Assembly: GCA_038243605.1 (NCBI GenBank)
Contig: JBBSQX010000012.1
Coordinates: 27,103 to 91,102, forward strand
Source of the DNA: Terrimesophilobacter sp038243605
GTDB taxonomy: Bacteria; Actinomycetota; Actinomycetes; Actinomycetales; Microbacteriaceae
Direction of reading: 5' to 3'
Length of the DNA stretch: 64,000 nucleotides
Under the pieces are notes generated by a model. That model worked only from the letters and a program-made list of their open reading frames with translations. It was not told where the DNA came from and ran no database searches. This document shows positions 1-8,059 of the stretch, piece by piece. Position 1 is the first letter of the stretch. Each line of letters opens with the position of its first letter. The position numbers and the translations under genes were made by a program.

Positions 1-1
1 C

Positions 2-817
2 GTCATGTGTGCAGCAAGCAGGCTCGGTGTGGCCTCTGTTTACGGCGGAATGCACGGCGTAGGCCCCTTCGGGGACCTTGCCCGCAGCGCGATGGCGCGC
101 GAAGGCATCGACGTCGTGCAGCATTCAGAGCCCTCGTGCGACACCGGATGGGACATCGCGATCACCGATGCCACGGCAGAGCGAACGTTCATCACCGTTG
201 TGGGTGCCGAGTCACGCCTCACCTCCGCGCACCTCTCACACCTCACGGCACACGCCGGCGATGCTGTTTACCTTTCAGGCTATGTTCTGCTCGCCGAGCC
301 ACAGGCAACGGCGATCAGGCACTGGCTGTCCGCCATTTCTCCCGAGGTTATTGTCGTGACCGACCCAGGCCCACTCGTCGGTGACATTCCCAAGTACGTA
401 CTTGACGCGGTGCTCGAGCGAACCACCTGGTTGAGTGTAAATTCTCGCGAAGCCACAATCATGACGGGCGAAAGCGACCCCATGATCGCGGCGAGACGCC
501 TCGCCGCGCTTCTCACTGGGAACGAGCGGGGTGTTGTCATCCGCTTAGGGGCAGCGGGCTGTCTCCTCGCTGAGTCAGGACACGAACCTCAGGCTGTTTC
601 CGGCATCGAAGTGAATGCCGTCGATACCAATGGAGCGGGCGACACGCACGTTGGCGCTTTCATCGCTTCGCTCCTAAACGGCATTGATCCGGTCGCCTCG
701 GCCCGACGTGCAAACGCCGCTGCGGCATACTCCGTCACTCGCGCGGGCCCTGCCGCCGCCCCGACCACGCTCGAACTTGAACAGTTCCTTGAGCGTGACG
801 GTAAAGTGACAGCGTGA
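2..817 (+). CDS. PfkB-family carbohydrate kinase, 5' end cut by window
   Basis: C-terminal part of a ribokinase-like (PfkB) sugar or nucleoside kinase; these soluble enzymes transfer phosphate from ATP to a sugar. The reading frame is open to the first base of the window, and the first visible residues resemble the region just after the usual N-terminal GGN substrate-binding segment, so the true start lies upstream. The family's signature near the C terminus, DTNGAGD followed by THVGAF (around 640), carries the catalytic aspartate and anion hole. The stop overlaps the GTG of the accD gene by 4 bp, suggesting co-transcription. The sugar substrate cannot be told from sequence. Confidence 0.85.
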   Translation, partial: VMCAASRLGVASVYGGMHGVGPFGDLARSAMAREGIDVVQHSEPSCDTGWDIAITDATAERTFITVVGAESRLTSAHLSHLTAHAGDAVYLSGYVLLAEPQATAIRHWLSAISPEVIVVTDPGPLVGDIPKYVLDAVLERTTWLSVNSREATIMTGESDPMIAARRLAALLTGNERGVVIRLGAAGCLLAESGHEPQAVSGIEVNAVDTNGAGDTHVGAFIASLLNGIDPVASARRANAAAAYSVTRAGPAAAPTTLELEQFLERDGKVTA

Positions 818-2412
818 CTGACGAGAAAAACACCGCTGACCTGTTGACCACCGCAGGGCGACTTGCCGACCTCAAACACCGCTACCACGAGGCCGTCACG
901 GCCAGCGGAGAAGCGGCCATCGACAAGCAACACAGGCGCGGTAAGAAGACTGCACGCGAGCGCATAGAACTCTTGCTCGACCACGGTTCGTTTGTGGAGC
1001 TCGACGAGTTCGTGCGTCACCGCACCCACGCGTTCGGGATGGACAAGTCCCGGCCCTACGGTGACTCCGTCGTCACCGGCACCGGCACCATCCACGGCCG
1101 CCAGGTCGCCGTGTACGCGCAAGATTTCACCATCTTTGGTGGCTCACTCGGCGAGGTCGCCGGCGAGAAGATCATCAAGGTCATGGAGCACGCTATGAAG
1201 GTGGGCGTTCCGATCATCGGCATGCTCGACTCGGGCGGCGCCCGCATTCAAGAGGGCGTTGTCGCGCTCGGCAAGTACGGCGAGATCTTTCGGCTCAACA
1301 CGCGGGCCTCCGGCGTCATCCCACAGATTTCCATCATCATGGGGCCCGCTGCGGGCGGCGCCGTGTACTCCCCTGCCCTCACTGACTTCGTCATCATGGT
1401 CGACAAGACCAGCCAGATGTTTGTCACCGGGCCCGACGTGATAAAGACGGTCACGGGCGAAGACGTCGGCATGGAGGAGCTCGGTGGCGCGCTCACCCAC
1501 AACCAGAAATCCGGAGTCGCGCACTACCTTGCCAGCGATGAGGAAGACGCACTCGACTACGCGCGCACGCTGCTGTCGTACCTTCCAGACAACAATCTCG
1601 CCGACCTCCCGATTTACGAGACTGAAGTTGAACTCGAGATCTCCGACGAAGACCGAAAACTTAACACGCTTATTCCTGACTCCCCCACTCAGCCCTACGA
1701 CGTGAAAATAGTGATCGAACACATCGTCGACAACGGGGACTTTTTAGAAACCCAGCAGCTCTTCGCCCCCAACATCGTTGTGGGCTTCGGGCGAGTTGAG
1801 GGCCGATCTGTCGGTATCATCGCCAACCAGCCGAACGCGATGGCCGGCACGCTCAACATCGAGGCCGGCGAGAAGGCCAGCCGCTTCGTTCGATTCTGCG
1901 ACGCGTTCTCCATCCCGATTCTCACCCTCGTGGATGTTCCCGGGTTCCTTCCCGGCACCGACCAGGAGTGGACAGGCGTCATCCGCCGAGGTGCGAAACT
2001 GCTGTACGCGTATGCGGAAGCCACGGTGCCGCTTGTTACCGTCATCACGCGCAAAGCGTACGGTGGCGCCTACATCGTGATGGGCTCCAAACAGCTGGGG
2101 GCCGACCTCAACTACGCGTGGCCGACTGCAGAGATTGCTGTCATGGGCGGCCAGGGCGCCGTCAACATCTTGTTCCGTGGAGAGATCAAAGAAGCAGAAG
2201 CCAACGGCGAAGATGTCGCCGCGGTGCGCACGCGCCTGGCCAACGAGTACACGTACAACGTCGCAAGCCCGTTTCTCGCGGCGGAGCGCGGTGAGCTCGA
2301 TGGCATCATCGAGCCGGCAGCCACACGAGTCGCCGTCATCAAGGCGTTGCGGGCGTTGCGCACCAAGCGTGCAACCCTCCCGCCGAAGAAACATGGGAAC
2401 ATTCCGCTATGA
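814..2412 (+). CDS. pccB: acyl-CoA carboxylase carboxyltransferase (beta) subunit, propionyl-CoA type
   Basis: A 532-residue carboxyltransferase subunit that moves CO2 from biotin to propionyl-CoA or acetyl-CoA. Visible family motifs are GARIQEG, MGPAAGGAVYSPALTDF (first oxyanion hole) and, in the second half, VDVPGFLPGTDQEW and RKAYGGAYIVMGSK (second oxyanion hole). Length and motifs fit actinobacterial AccD5/PccB. The GTG start overlaps the kinase stop by 4 bp, and the stop overlaps accE by 4 bp (ATGA). Its partner alpha subunit, the biotin carboxylase/BCCP fusion, is at 10095-11846. Propionyl-CoA versus acetyl-CoA preference is inferred, not shown; the valine pathway at 18554-26175 would supply propionyl-CoA. 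Confidence 0.93.
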   Translation: MTDEKNTADLLTTAGRLADLKHRYHEAVTASGEAAIDKQHRRGKKTARERIELLLDHGSFVELDEFVRHRTHAFGMDKSRPYGDSVVTGTGTIHGRQVAVYAQDFTIFGGSLGEVAGEKIIKVMEHAMKVGVPIIGMLDSGGARIQEGVVALGKYGEIFRLNTRASGVIPQISIIMGPAAGGAVYSPALTDFVIMVDKTSQMFVTGPDVIKTVTGEDVGMEELGGALTHNQKSGVAHYLASDEEDALDYARTLLSYLPDNNLADLPIYETEVELEISDEDRKLNTLIPDSPTQPYDVKIVIEHIVDNGDFLETQQLFAPNIVVGFGRVEGRSVGIIANQPNAMAGTLNIEAGEKASRFVRFCDAFSIPILTLVDVPGFLPGTDQEWTGVIRRGAKLLYAYAEATVPLVTVITRKAYGGAYIVMGSKQLGADLNYAWPTAEIAVMGGQGAVNILFRGEIKEAEANGEDVAAVRTRLANEYTYNVASPFLAAERGELDGIIEPAATRVAVIKALRALRTKRATLPPKKHGNIPL

Positions 2413-2618
2413 CGCACGGTGAAGAGATTCGTGTGGTCAGAGGCAATCCCACGCCGGATGAACTCGCGGCGGTAGTTTCGGTCCTCGACGCGATGTCGGC
2501 AGAGTTGGAAGGCACCAAGGCACGTGCCGCCGAAAAATCCGCGAGCGCGTGGACTCAGAGCCAGCGACCAATTCGTACCCCGATGCTGCCTGGAATCACC
2601 CGCTGGCGAGGCTTCTAA
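2409..2618 (+). CDS. accE: acyl-CoA carboxylase epsilon subunit
   Basis: A 69-residue protein translationally coupled to accD through an ATGA overlap. It has the small epsilon-subunit signature: VVRGNPTPDELAAVVSVL at residues 9-26, then a basic and proline-rich tail (RPIRTPMLPG) ending in W-R-G-F. In Actinobacteria AccE stabilises the AccA3-AccD complex. The linker between the two parts is short and charged. Position and motif make the call firm. A short GC inverted repeat with a T-rich loop lies just after the stop (2625-2640) and may be a weak terminator. Confidence 0.88.
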   Translation: MTHGEEIRVVRGNPTPDELAAVVSVLDAMSAELEGTKARAAEKSASAWTQSQRPIRTPMLPGITRWRGF

Positions 2619-2841
2619 TCTGATACCCCCTTTTTGGGGTGACAGTTGAGAAAAATTTGCTAACGAATCCAGCTACGGACGATATTCGCCTTTTAACGCA
2701 AGAATTCGCATCTTTTCATTGGTTTTTGCTACATTTTCGCTCGAAAAGCCGCAAATCGTACCCCGGGCAACGCGGCGGTAAAACGAGAATCGGCCGATTT
2801 AACTCATTTTTTGGAATCCTGACGCAAGGAATGTTCCCCGA

Positions 2842-2869
2842 TTGTCCCCCAAAACTCCAACTTTAGGTT
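2842..2869 (+). promoter_or_regulatory. candidate sigma-70-type promoter for a small RNA
   Basis: TTGTCC at 2842-2847 and TAGGTT at 2864-2869 are separated by 16 bp in an AT-richer, gene-free stretch. Transcription would start near 2876 and run into the structured segment ending in a terminator at 3057. The match to consensus is moderate, so the promoter is a prediction. Confidence 0.35.
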
Positions 2870-2875
2870 ATGGTT

Positions 2876-3057
2876 TGAACACCCCAGAATTGTTTTACAC
2901 GGTGCTCATCCTCACGGAAGCGGCATCACAAATCGTTAGCCGATAAGGGTAAGCGGGCTAAAGATTTGGGGGCGAGTCAGGGCGGTATTCGGGTTATTGC
3001 CCTGACTCGAAGCTTGAAGAAGGGCCAGAGATCAACTCTCTGGCCCTTCTCCTTTTT
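2876..3057 (+). ncRNA. candidate structured small RNA, about 180 nt
   Basis: The 445 bp between accE and the next gene hold no convincing reading frame: the one open frame at 2639-2866 lacks codon bias and a ribosome site. On the plus strand there are two successive strong hairpins. The first pairs CGAGTCAGGGC (2973-2983) with GCCCTGACTCG (2999-3009) around a 15-nt loop. The second is an intrinsic terminator (3018-3057). The neighbouring gene on the right is on the other strand and converges, so the terminator does not serve it, and the accE stop is 400 bp away. A free-standing RNA, a long accE 3' UTR or a 3'-derived sRNA would all fit. No known RNA family was recognised. Confidence 0.4.
3018..3057 (+). 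terminator. strong rho-independent terminator
   Basis: A perfect 13-bp stem, AGAAGGGCCAGAG (3018-3030) with CTCTGGCCCTTCT (3038-3050), has a 7-nt loop and is followed by CC and five T residues (3053-3057) on the plus strand. The T run is on this side only, so it ends rightward transcription. Confidence 0.85.
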
Positions 3058-3063
3058 GATTAC

Positions 3064-4092
3064 TCAGCGCGGGATCTCAAGCCACACGTCGACCTGATCG
3101 TCATCGTGGTCATCGCCGGAGTGCCCAAAGACGCTCTCGTCTCCGCCATCCTGCGACGTCAACCCCACCACCGTGACCGCGATATCGGAGCCCTCTGGAA
3201 CCGTGCGCGCAATCATCTTGTCTGCGCGAGAAACCTCGATGGTATCCGCGAGACTATTGAGCACGCGCTCCAGCTCCTCGTACGGAAGCTCATCAAGTCC
3301 GCCCTCGTCTAAGAGAGTCACAATCGATCCTCGGCGGCGAGCCTTCATCACTTGGGCACGCACCCGGTCATTCAGAAGCTTGCGGCCGCGAATCTCATCA
3401 CGGATCGCCGCCTCAAGGTAAATGCATTCCTGTCGCTGGGCATCCGTCAGGTCTCCATTGCACGACACGATCTGTCGCAGAATAGGCAACGCCATACGGT
3501 TCGTTTGATGAAGCCGAAATTGCCTCTCATAAAAGTGAGCGTCCTGGGCTGCCTGCCACTGCGCTGCCTCGCGCTCCGCGACAACATACTGTCGGGCATC
3601 CTTCGCAATCTTTGTCAGCGCATGGGAGGTCACGTGTGACACCGCCACCCACATGAGGCTTCCCACGACTCCAAGGGTGATGAGACCACCCGGGCCCGCC
3701 CAAAAAACTGTGTGCATAGCGAGAGCCACGACACCCATCCACGCGAAGAGATGCCGCTTACGGGTCGAGGTAATCACCATCAGAGTGCCAATAGCGGCCG
3801 GGTACCAGGTCGAGTAGTTAGACCCCACTGAGCCGTGCACATCCAGCTGGGGAGTCACCAGAAGCGGGATGGCGATGCACACCGCAACATTGACAAATGC
3901 CATCCATGCCGGCATTCGGAACCGTTGGCCCGGCCACAGGCTCATCGCCGTGGCCGCCGCGTACAGCACTATTGATACAAAATACGGAACGATGTCGCGA
4001 ACCGCACCAAGCGAGTAGAGGGCAAGGAGCACATGGTAGCCAGAGAATACCGCCGCGAGCGCAACGATAACGTACCGCGGCATCGTGATCAC
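3064..4092 (-). CDS. membrane protein with kinase-like tail, partner of two-component system
   Basis: A 342-residue protein with about six hydrophobic segments in the first 160 residues. A helical linker rich in charged residues follows (about 160-260), then a short acidic C terminus with DGGDESVFGHSGDDHDDDQ. The overall plan copies that of the histidine kinase upstream, but there is no recognisable phospho-acceptor histidine motif, N box or G box. It therefore looks like a degenerate or accessory sensor rather than an active kinase. Its ATG overlaps the stop of that kinase by 4 bp (ATGA), so the two are probably made together. No function can be assigned beyond likely partner or modulator. 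Confidence 0.6.
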   Translation of the reverse strand: MITMPRYVIVALAAVFSGYHVLLALYSLGAVRDIVPYFVSIVLYAAATAMSLWPGQRFRMPAWMAFVNVAVCIAIPLLVTPQLDVHGSVGSNYSTWYPAAIGTLMVITSTRKRHLFAWMGVVALAMHTVFWAGPGGLITLGVVGSLMWVAVSHVTSHALTKIAKDARQYVVAEREAAQWQAAQDAHFYERQFRLHQTNRMALPILRQIVSCNGDLTDAQRQECIYLEAAIRDEIRGRKLLNDRVRAQVMKARRRGSIVTLLDEGGLDELPYEELERVLNSLADTIEVSRADKMIARTVPEGSDIAVTVVGLTSQDGGDESVFGHSGDDHDDDQVDVWLEIPR

Positions 4093-5327
4093 GGCAACAC
4101 CTCCCCGCCTGAGTCGCCCTCAGGCCAGCGGATGCTCACAACCGCCCCCTCGCCGGGGCTCGACGAAATGTTTGCACCGCCGCCAGCATTCGCTACGCGT
4201 TCCACGATCGAAATGCACAACCCGATGCGGCCAGCAGGTATGGCATCAACGTCGAAACCCACCCCCGTGTCACCGATCTCAATATCGAGCCCATCAGCAT
4301 CGACACCGCTGATGCGGAGCCAGCGTTTTACCGTGTCGCCCGAGCCCGCATGTTGAAGGCTATTGACCATCGCCTGCACGGCAGCGGAATACAATGCCTC
4401 CGCAACCTGAAAGCTCACGGTTCCCGCGCCCACGTTCGTGATGCGGGTGGTGAATTTCGCAGACAGCGTGGCGGCTGCCCCCGCAATGCGTTGAGAGACG
4501 TCGTCGACGCTCACGAGCGACTCATCATCTGGGGTTGCTGCAGCCGCAGCCGTAAGGTGGCCTACCGCGTTGCTGGCCATTGTCGCAGAGAGCGCCATGC
4601 CCTCTGGCGAGAATGCTCTGGCCGCCGAAATAAGCGTTGTGAGCACGCTGTCATGAACGATGGAGTCAACCTGCACCCGTTCGACTTCAGTGGCGTGCTG
4701 CCGAACCGCGTGCGCGTAGCGTGCCAGCGCTGTGGCGTGCACGGCGTCTACCGATGCCGCGGCATCCCTCATCAGGGTCACGATGATGAGCACCGCGCCA
4801 CCAAGCAAAATTGCATAAACAGTGTCGAGCGCCGCCAGATCCCAGGGCGCTGCGCCACCCGATGGAGTGAGTCGAATAATGCCGTACACCGACGGCGCGA
4901 CGACGAGGTAAAGGGTGGCCCACCAACGTGTGAAGGCAATCGCGGCAGCAGCGGTGGATATCGTGCACAAGTACCAGAGCCACGGTCTCTCGTGCGCGAT
5001 GGCACCGGGGTCGAGACTGGCCACCGGCCACGTTGCCATCGCCACGAGGTAGCCGAGTGCAATAAAGGTGTTAGCGGATCGTACGAAGCGCCGAACGAGC
5101 GCCGCAACAAAGCCGAGAAGAAGGCCGCCGAAGATCATCACGATGTAAAACCAGAGCCACGAAGTGTGGAGCAAAGGCGCTTGGCCCAGCATGACTGGAA
5201 AAGTTTGCGCGGCAAACAACAATCCGGCGAACGCTACCGAACGGGAGGCAACAACCTCCACCTGAATTCGGCTCATCGGCCTCGCCTGCCGACCTGGCGC
5301 AGCAGAGACCGAAAGCTCAGTCGACAT
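4089..5327 (-). CDS. sensor histidine kinase, NarL/DesK-like
   Basis: A membrane sensor kinase of 412 residues. Six or so transmembrane segments fill the first 190 residues, followed by a dimerisation helix with VHDSVLTTL (histidine about residue 225) and an ATP-binding domain with AMVNSLQHAG (N box) and IGDTGVGFD (G1 box). This histidine-aspartate pattern is typical of kinases paired with LuxR-type regulators, and such a regulator gene lies directly upstream. The ATG at 5327 overlaps the regulator gene by 11 bp; an internal ATG at 5276 with a better ribosome site is an alternative start. The signal sensed is unknown. Confidence 0.82.
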   Translation of the reverse strand: MSTELSVSAAPGRQARPMSRIQVEVVASRSVAFAGLLFAAQTFPVMLGQAPLLHTSWLWFYIVMIFGGLLLGFVAALVRRFVRSANTFIALGYLVAMATWPVASLDPGAIAHERPWLWYLCTISTAAAAIAFTRWWATLYLVVAPSVYGIIRLTPSGGAAPWDLAALDTVYAILLGGAVLIIVTLMRDAAASVDAVHATALARYAHAVRQHATEVERVQVDSIVHDSVLTTLISAARAFSPEGMALSATMASNAVGHLTAAAAATPDDESLVSVDDVSQRIAGAAATLSAKFTTRITNVGAGTVSFQVAEALYSAAVQAMVNSLQHAGSGDTVKRWLRISGVDADGLDIEIGDTGVGFDVDAIPAGRIGLCISIVERVANAGGGANISSSPGEGAVVSIRWPEGDSGGEVLP

Positions 5328-6045
5328 CCCCGCCGTCAGTGTCGAGTTGCGGAAGAATCCCATCCTCAACAGCACGACGAAGTAGATCTACTTTGGTGGG
5401 GGCGGGGCGGCCCACTTCCACGTATTTGACTCGGATGCGGTCAAGGTATTCGCGAGCCGTTGAGTACCCGATCCCCAGCTTCTCCGCGGCGAGTTTAAGC
5501 GGGAGTCCCGAAGCATAAAGGTGCAGTATCTCTCGTTCGCGGCGCCCGAGCTGAGCCTTAGAGAAGTCGCGGTCAGCGTCGATCGCGGTCGCCCACTCAA
5601 GGTTGTTGAGTACATCACCACGAGCAACGGTGGCGGCCGCCGTCAACACCGTTTTCGTTGCGGAAGATTTTGGGATGACACCGGCAACACCAGCGGCGAG
5701 CGCCTCACGAACGAGCGCAACGCGATCCGCGATGCTGTGAACGAGAACGGCGCACCCTGTGGCCTGTATTGATTTCACATTCTCAGTGACCGTGAAACCA
5801 TCCCCGAGAGAGAGGTCGAGTACGACGACATCACACTCGCGCCCATTCAAGTTGGAAACGAATTCCTTGACCGATGCTGCCGCGAGAATGAAATCAAATC
5901 CAGCCTCGATGAACGCAACTTTGAGACCCAAGCGCACGGACTCATGGTCATCGACAACACCAACCCGCACTGCCTGTGGAGCCTCGTCGGCACCATCGCC
6001 GCTCTCTGACGCACGGTCTGTTGTGCTTCTCTCCGTGAGCTGCAT
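5317..6045 (-). CDS. LuxR-family DNA-binding response regulator
   Basis: A cytoplasmic regulator of 242 residues. The receiver domain has the acidic pair in VVDDHES, the phospho-acceptor aspartate in DVVVLDLSLGDG and the conserved lysine in IPKSS. The C-terminal helix-turn-helix has LGRREREILHLYASG and LAAEKLGIGYSTAREYLDRI, an unusual variant of the usual TVRNHL recognition helix. First gene of the leftward set with the kinase and the second sensor-like protein. GGGAGG about 11 bases before the ATG is the likely ribosome site. It diverges from the DUF2207 gene across 72 bp, which could be a target. Confidence 0.88.
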   Translation of the reverse strand: MQLTERSTTDRASESGDGADEAPQAVRVGVVDDHESVRLGLKVAFIEAGFDFILAAASVKEFVSNLNGRECDVVVLDLSLGDGFTVTENVKSIQATGCAVLVHSIADRVALVREALAAGVAGVIPKSSATKTVLTAAATVARGDVLNNLEWATAIDADRDFSKAQLGRREREILHLYASGLPLKLAAEKLGIGYSTAREYLDRIRVKYVEVGRPAPTKVDLLRRAVEDGILPQLDTDGGDVD

Positions 6046-6117
6046 GATTGTGATGACCTCCCGGGTTTCAGTTCAAGCTTAAACCACACCGTGTCTGGCA
6101 CCGGATATAGTCGCCAC

Positions 6118-8058
6118 ATGCGTGCTCGGATCTTCACTACCGTCGCGGCCTTAGGCGTCGCTCTCTTAGCGCTTTCTGGTTGCGCTACGGGCCTCGGAAC
6201 GGGCCCTGAGACAATTCGTAACTTTGACATCCATTACACGATTGGTCAGGACGGCACAGTGCATGTCGTCGAAACGATCGACTACGACTTTGCGGGAGCA
6301 GGAGAGAAGCACGGCATCGACCGCTTTCTCATTTCCCGGTTTGCGACCGACACTGTCGGGCAAGACCGCGTGTACAACTACAGCAACATCGAAGTCTCTA
6401 GCCCAACCGGGGCAAGTTCGCTGTTCTCGACCAAACTAGACAACGCACTTCAGATTCGCGTAGGAAATGCGAACGCCACGGTCGGTGGCAACCAAACCTT
6501 TGTCGTGAGTTATGACATTGAGGGTGCGCTCAACCGTGCCGAGCAGCCCAATGGCGATCTCGCAGACGAGTTCTATTGGAACGCGACCGGCAGCTATTGG
6601 GACCCCGCCATCCTGAACACCAACGTCACTATTGACGGGCCAGCACCCGTGGAATGGGTTACCTGTTTCGAAGGATTTGATGGCACTCAAGACCCGTGCG
6701 CCACGGCGACTTCCGAGGGTTCAACAGCAACGTTCAGCGCCAATACGCTTTCCAGCCGCCAAGGGCTCACGATCGTTGCGGCATGGCCGAGTGGTACTTT
6801 CACCCACACCGACCCCGTTCTCGCACCGAGTCTTCCATATGGGGCTTCGCCCATCGTCACCGGTTCTAATGAAGGGCCAGACCCATTCTGGAATCCACTT
6901 TATTGGGGCACCGGCCTTGGGTTCCTCGCTGGGATTCCGATCATGTTCCAGCTGCTTGTCGTTGCCAGGCGCCGCGATCGCAAGTTTCTCGGAGTAACGC
7001 CCGGGCAGATCCCCGACGATCCGGCCGGAGTAGAGATCGGTAAAGCGCCAAAGGACGAAACGATCGTCGTGCAATACCAACCGCCAAAGGGGCTACCCGT
7101 CGGGGCTGCAGGCACGCTGCTCAACAAGAAACGTAAGAACTCCGACATCACGGTGACGCTTGTTGATCTGGCGGTCAGGGGGCACCTTCGTATTGAAGAA
7201 GTCGAGGGTCGCACGCGAGGCAAGGCGAAAGACTACAGACTCGTGGCCACACCAGAGAGGGCTGCGGCGAAGAAGGCGAACTCGCGACGTGGAGGGCCGG
7301 ATGCCGCCGAGTTGCTGCCCCACGAATCCTTGCTGCTCGGCAGACTCTTCAGCGGCCAGCGCAAGAGCGTCACGCTCTCCAAGCTCACGAACACGTTCGC
7401 CACCGATATGCGCGTGATTTCTAAAACTCTCGATACCTGGATTCAGCATGCAGGCTACTTTGTCGACAAGGTGAACTCCACGCACCCGCTCATCTCGTGG
7501 GGGCTCGCTCTGGGGGTCGGTGGATTCATCGTGTCGATGATCCTCGGCGGAATAGGGAGCCTGATTGCCATTGGGCTTTTCGGTGGATCGCTGATCGCCT
7601 CGTTCTCTTCTTCCAAAGCGATTCGACGAAGCGCGCTCGGTCATGCCGTGTACGTACAACTCGCCGGGTTTGGGGACTACATCGCCACCGCGGAGGCCGA
7701 CCGCATCCGCTTCGATGAGGATGACGATGTCTTCAGTCGCTACATGCCGTGGGCCATGGTTTTCGGTGAGGCAGAACGGTGGGCGAAAGTCTTCGCAGAA
7801 CTGGTCGAACAGGGTAAAGCGCAAGCATCACCCGACTGGTACGTGGGAAGCGCAGGCTTTCAGGCTGGCGCTATTTCCAGCACTGTCGCCTCAATTTCGT
7901 CGATTGGTTCCGCCGTGAACAGCTTCACGAGCATGACGACATCGTCATTCACCTCCACGCCAGGGTCCAGTGGTGGCTCCGGTGGCGGAGGCGGAGGAGG
8001 CGGAGGTGGCGGTGGAGGAGGAGGTGGCGGTGGAGGAGGAGGTGGCGGGAGCTGGTAA
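6118..8058 (+). CDS. DUF2207 membrane lipoprotein with poly-glycine tail
   Basis: A 646-residue predicted lipoprotein. A signal peptide ends in the lipobox LSGC (Cys22), which decides the ATG at 6118 over upstream in-frame codons. The next 220 residues are an extracellular beta-rich DUF2207 domain (IRNFDIHYTIGQDGTVHVVE). A membrane segment follows near residues 265-290, a cytoplasmic region, a second pair of hydrophobic segments near 460-500, and a helical segment. The last 25 residues are 23 glycines followed by Ser-Trp. DUF2207 proteins are common in Actinobacteria and their role is unknown. The tail is encoded by a slip-prone 18-bp repeat. Confidence 0.85.
   Translation: MRARIFTTVAALGVALLALSGCATGLGTGPETIRNFDIHYTIGQDGTVHVVETIDYDFAGAGEKHGIDRFLISRFATDTVGQDRVYNYSNIEVSSPTGASSLFSTKLDNALQIRVGNANATVGGNQTFVVSYDIEGALNRAEQPNGDLADEFYWNATGSYWDPAILNTNVTIDGPAPVEWVTCFEGFDGTQDPCATATSEGSTATFSANTLSSRQGLTIVAAWPSGTFTHTDPVLAPSLPYGASPIVTGSNEGPDPFWNPLYWGTGLGFLAGIPIMFQLLVVARRRDRKFLGVTPGQIPDDPAGVEIGKAPKDETIVVQYQPPKGLPVGAAGTLLNKKRKNSDITVTLVDLAVRGHLRIEEVEGRTRGKAKDYRLVATPERAAAKKANSRRGGPDAAELLPHESLLLGRLFSGQRKSVTLSKLTNTFATDMRVISKTLDTWIQHAGYFVDKVNSTHPLISWGLALGVGGFIVSMILGGIGSLIAIGLFGGSLIASFSSSKAIRRSALGHAVYVQLAGFGDYIATAEADRIRFDEDDDVFSRYMPWAMVFGEAERWAKVFAELVEQGKAQASPDWYVGSAGFQAGAISSTVASISSIGSAVNSFTSMTTSSFTSTPGSSGGSGGGGGGGGGGGGGGGGGGGGGGGSW
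7981..8049 (+). repeat. in-frame glycine-codon microsatellite
   Basis: Twenty-three consecutive glycine codons at the 3' end of the DUF2207 gene. From 8005 the DNA is a perfect repeat of GGTGGCGGTGGAGGAGGA (two full units and half of a third). Units are multiples of three, so slippage would change tail length without a frameshift. Confidence 0.9.
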
Positions 8059-8059
8059 T

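Noticed and set aside
2639..2866. A 75-residue frame in the accE-sensor gap
   Set aside because: AT-rich with no codon bias, no ribosome site and no recognisable domain; the gap is better explained by a structured RNA.
4350..5429. Long frame opposite the histidine kinase
   Set aside because: Opposite-strand frame typical of high-GC coding DNA; the kinase on the minus strand has clear motifs.
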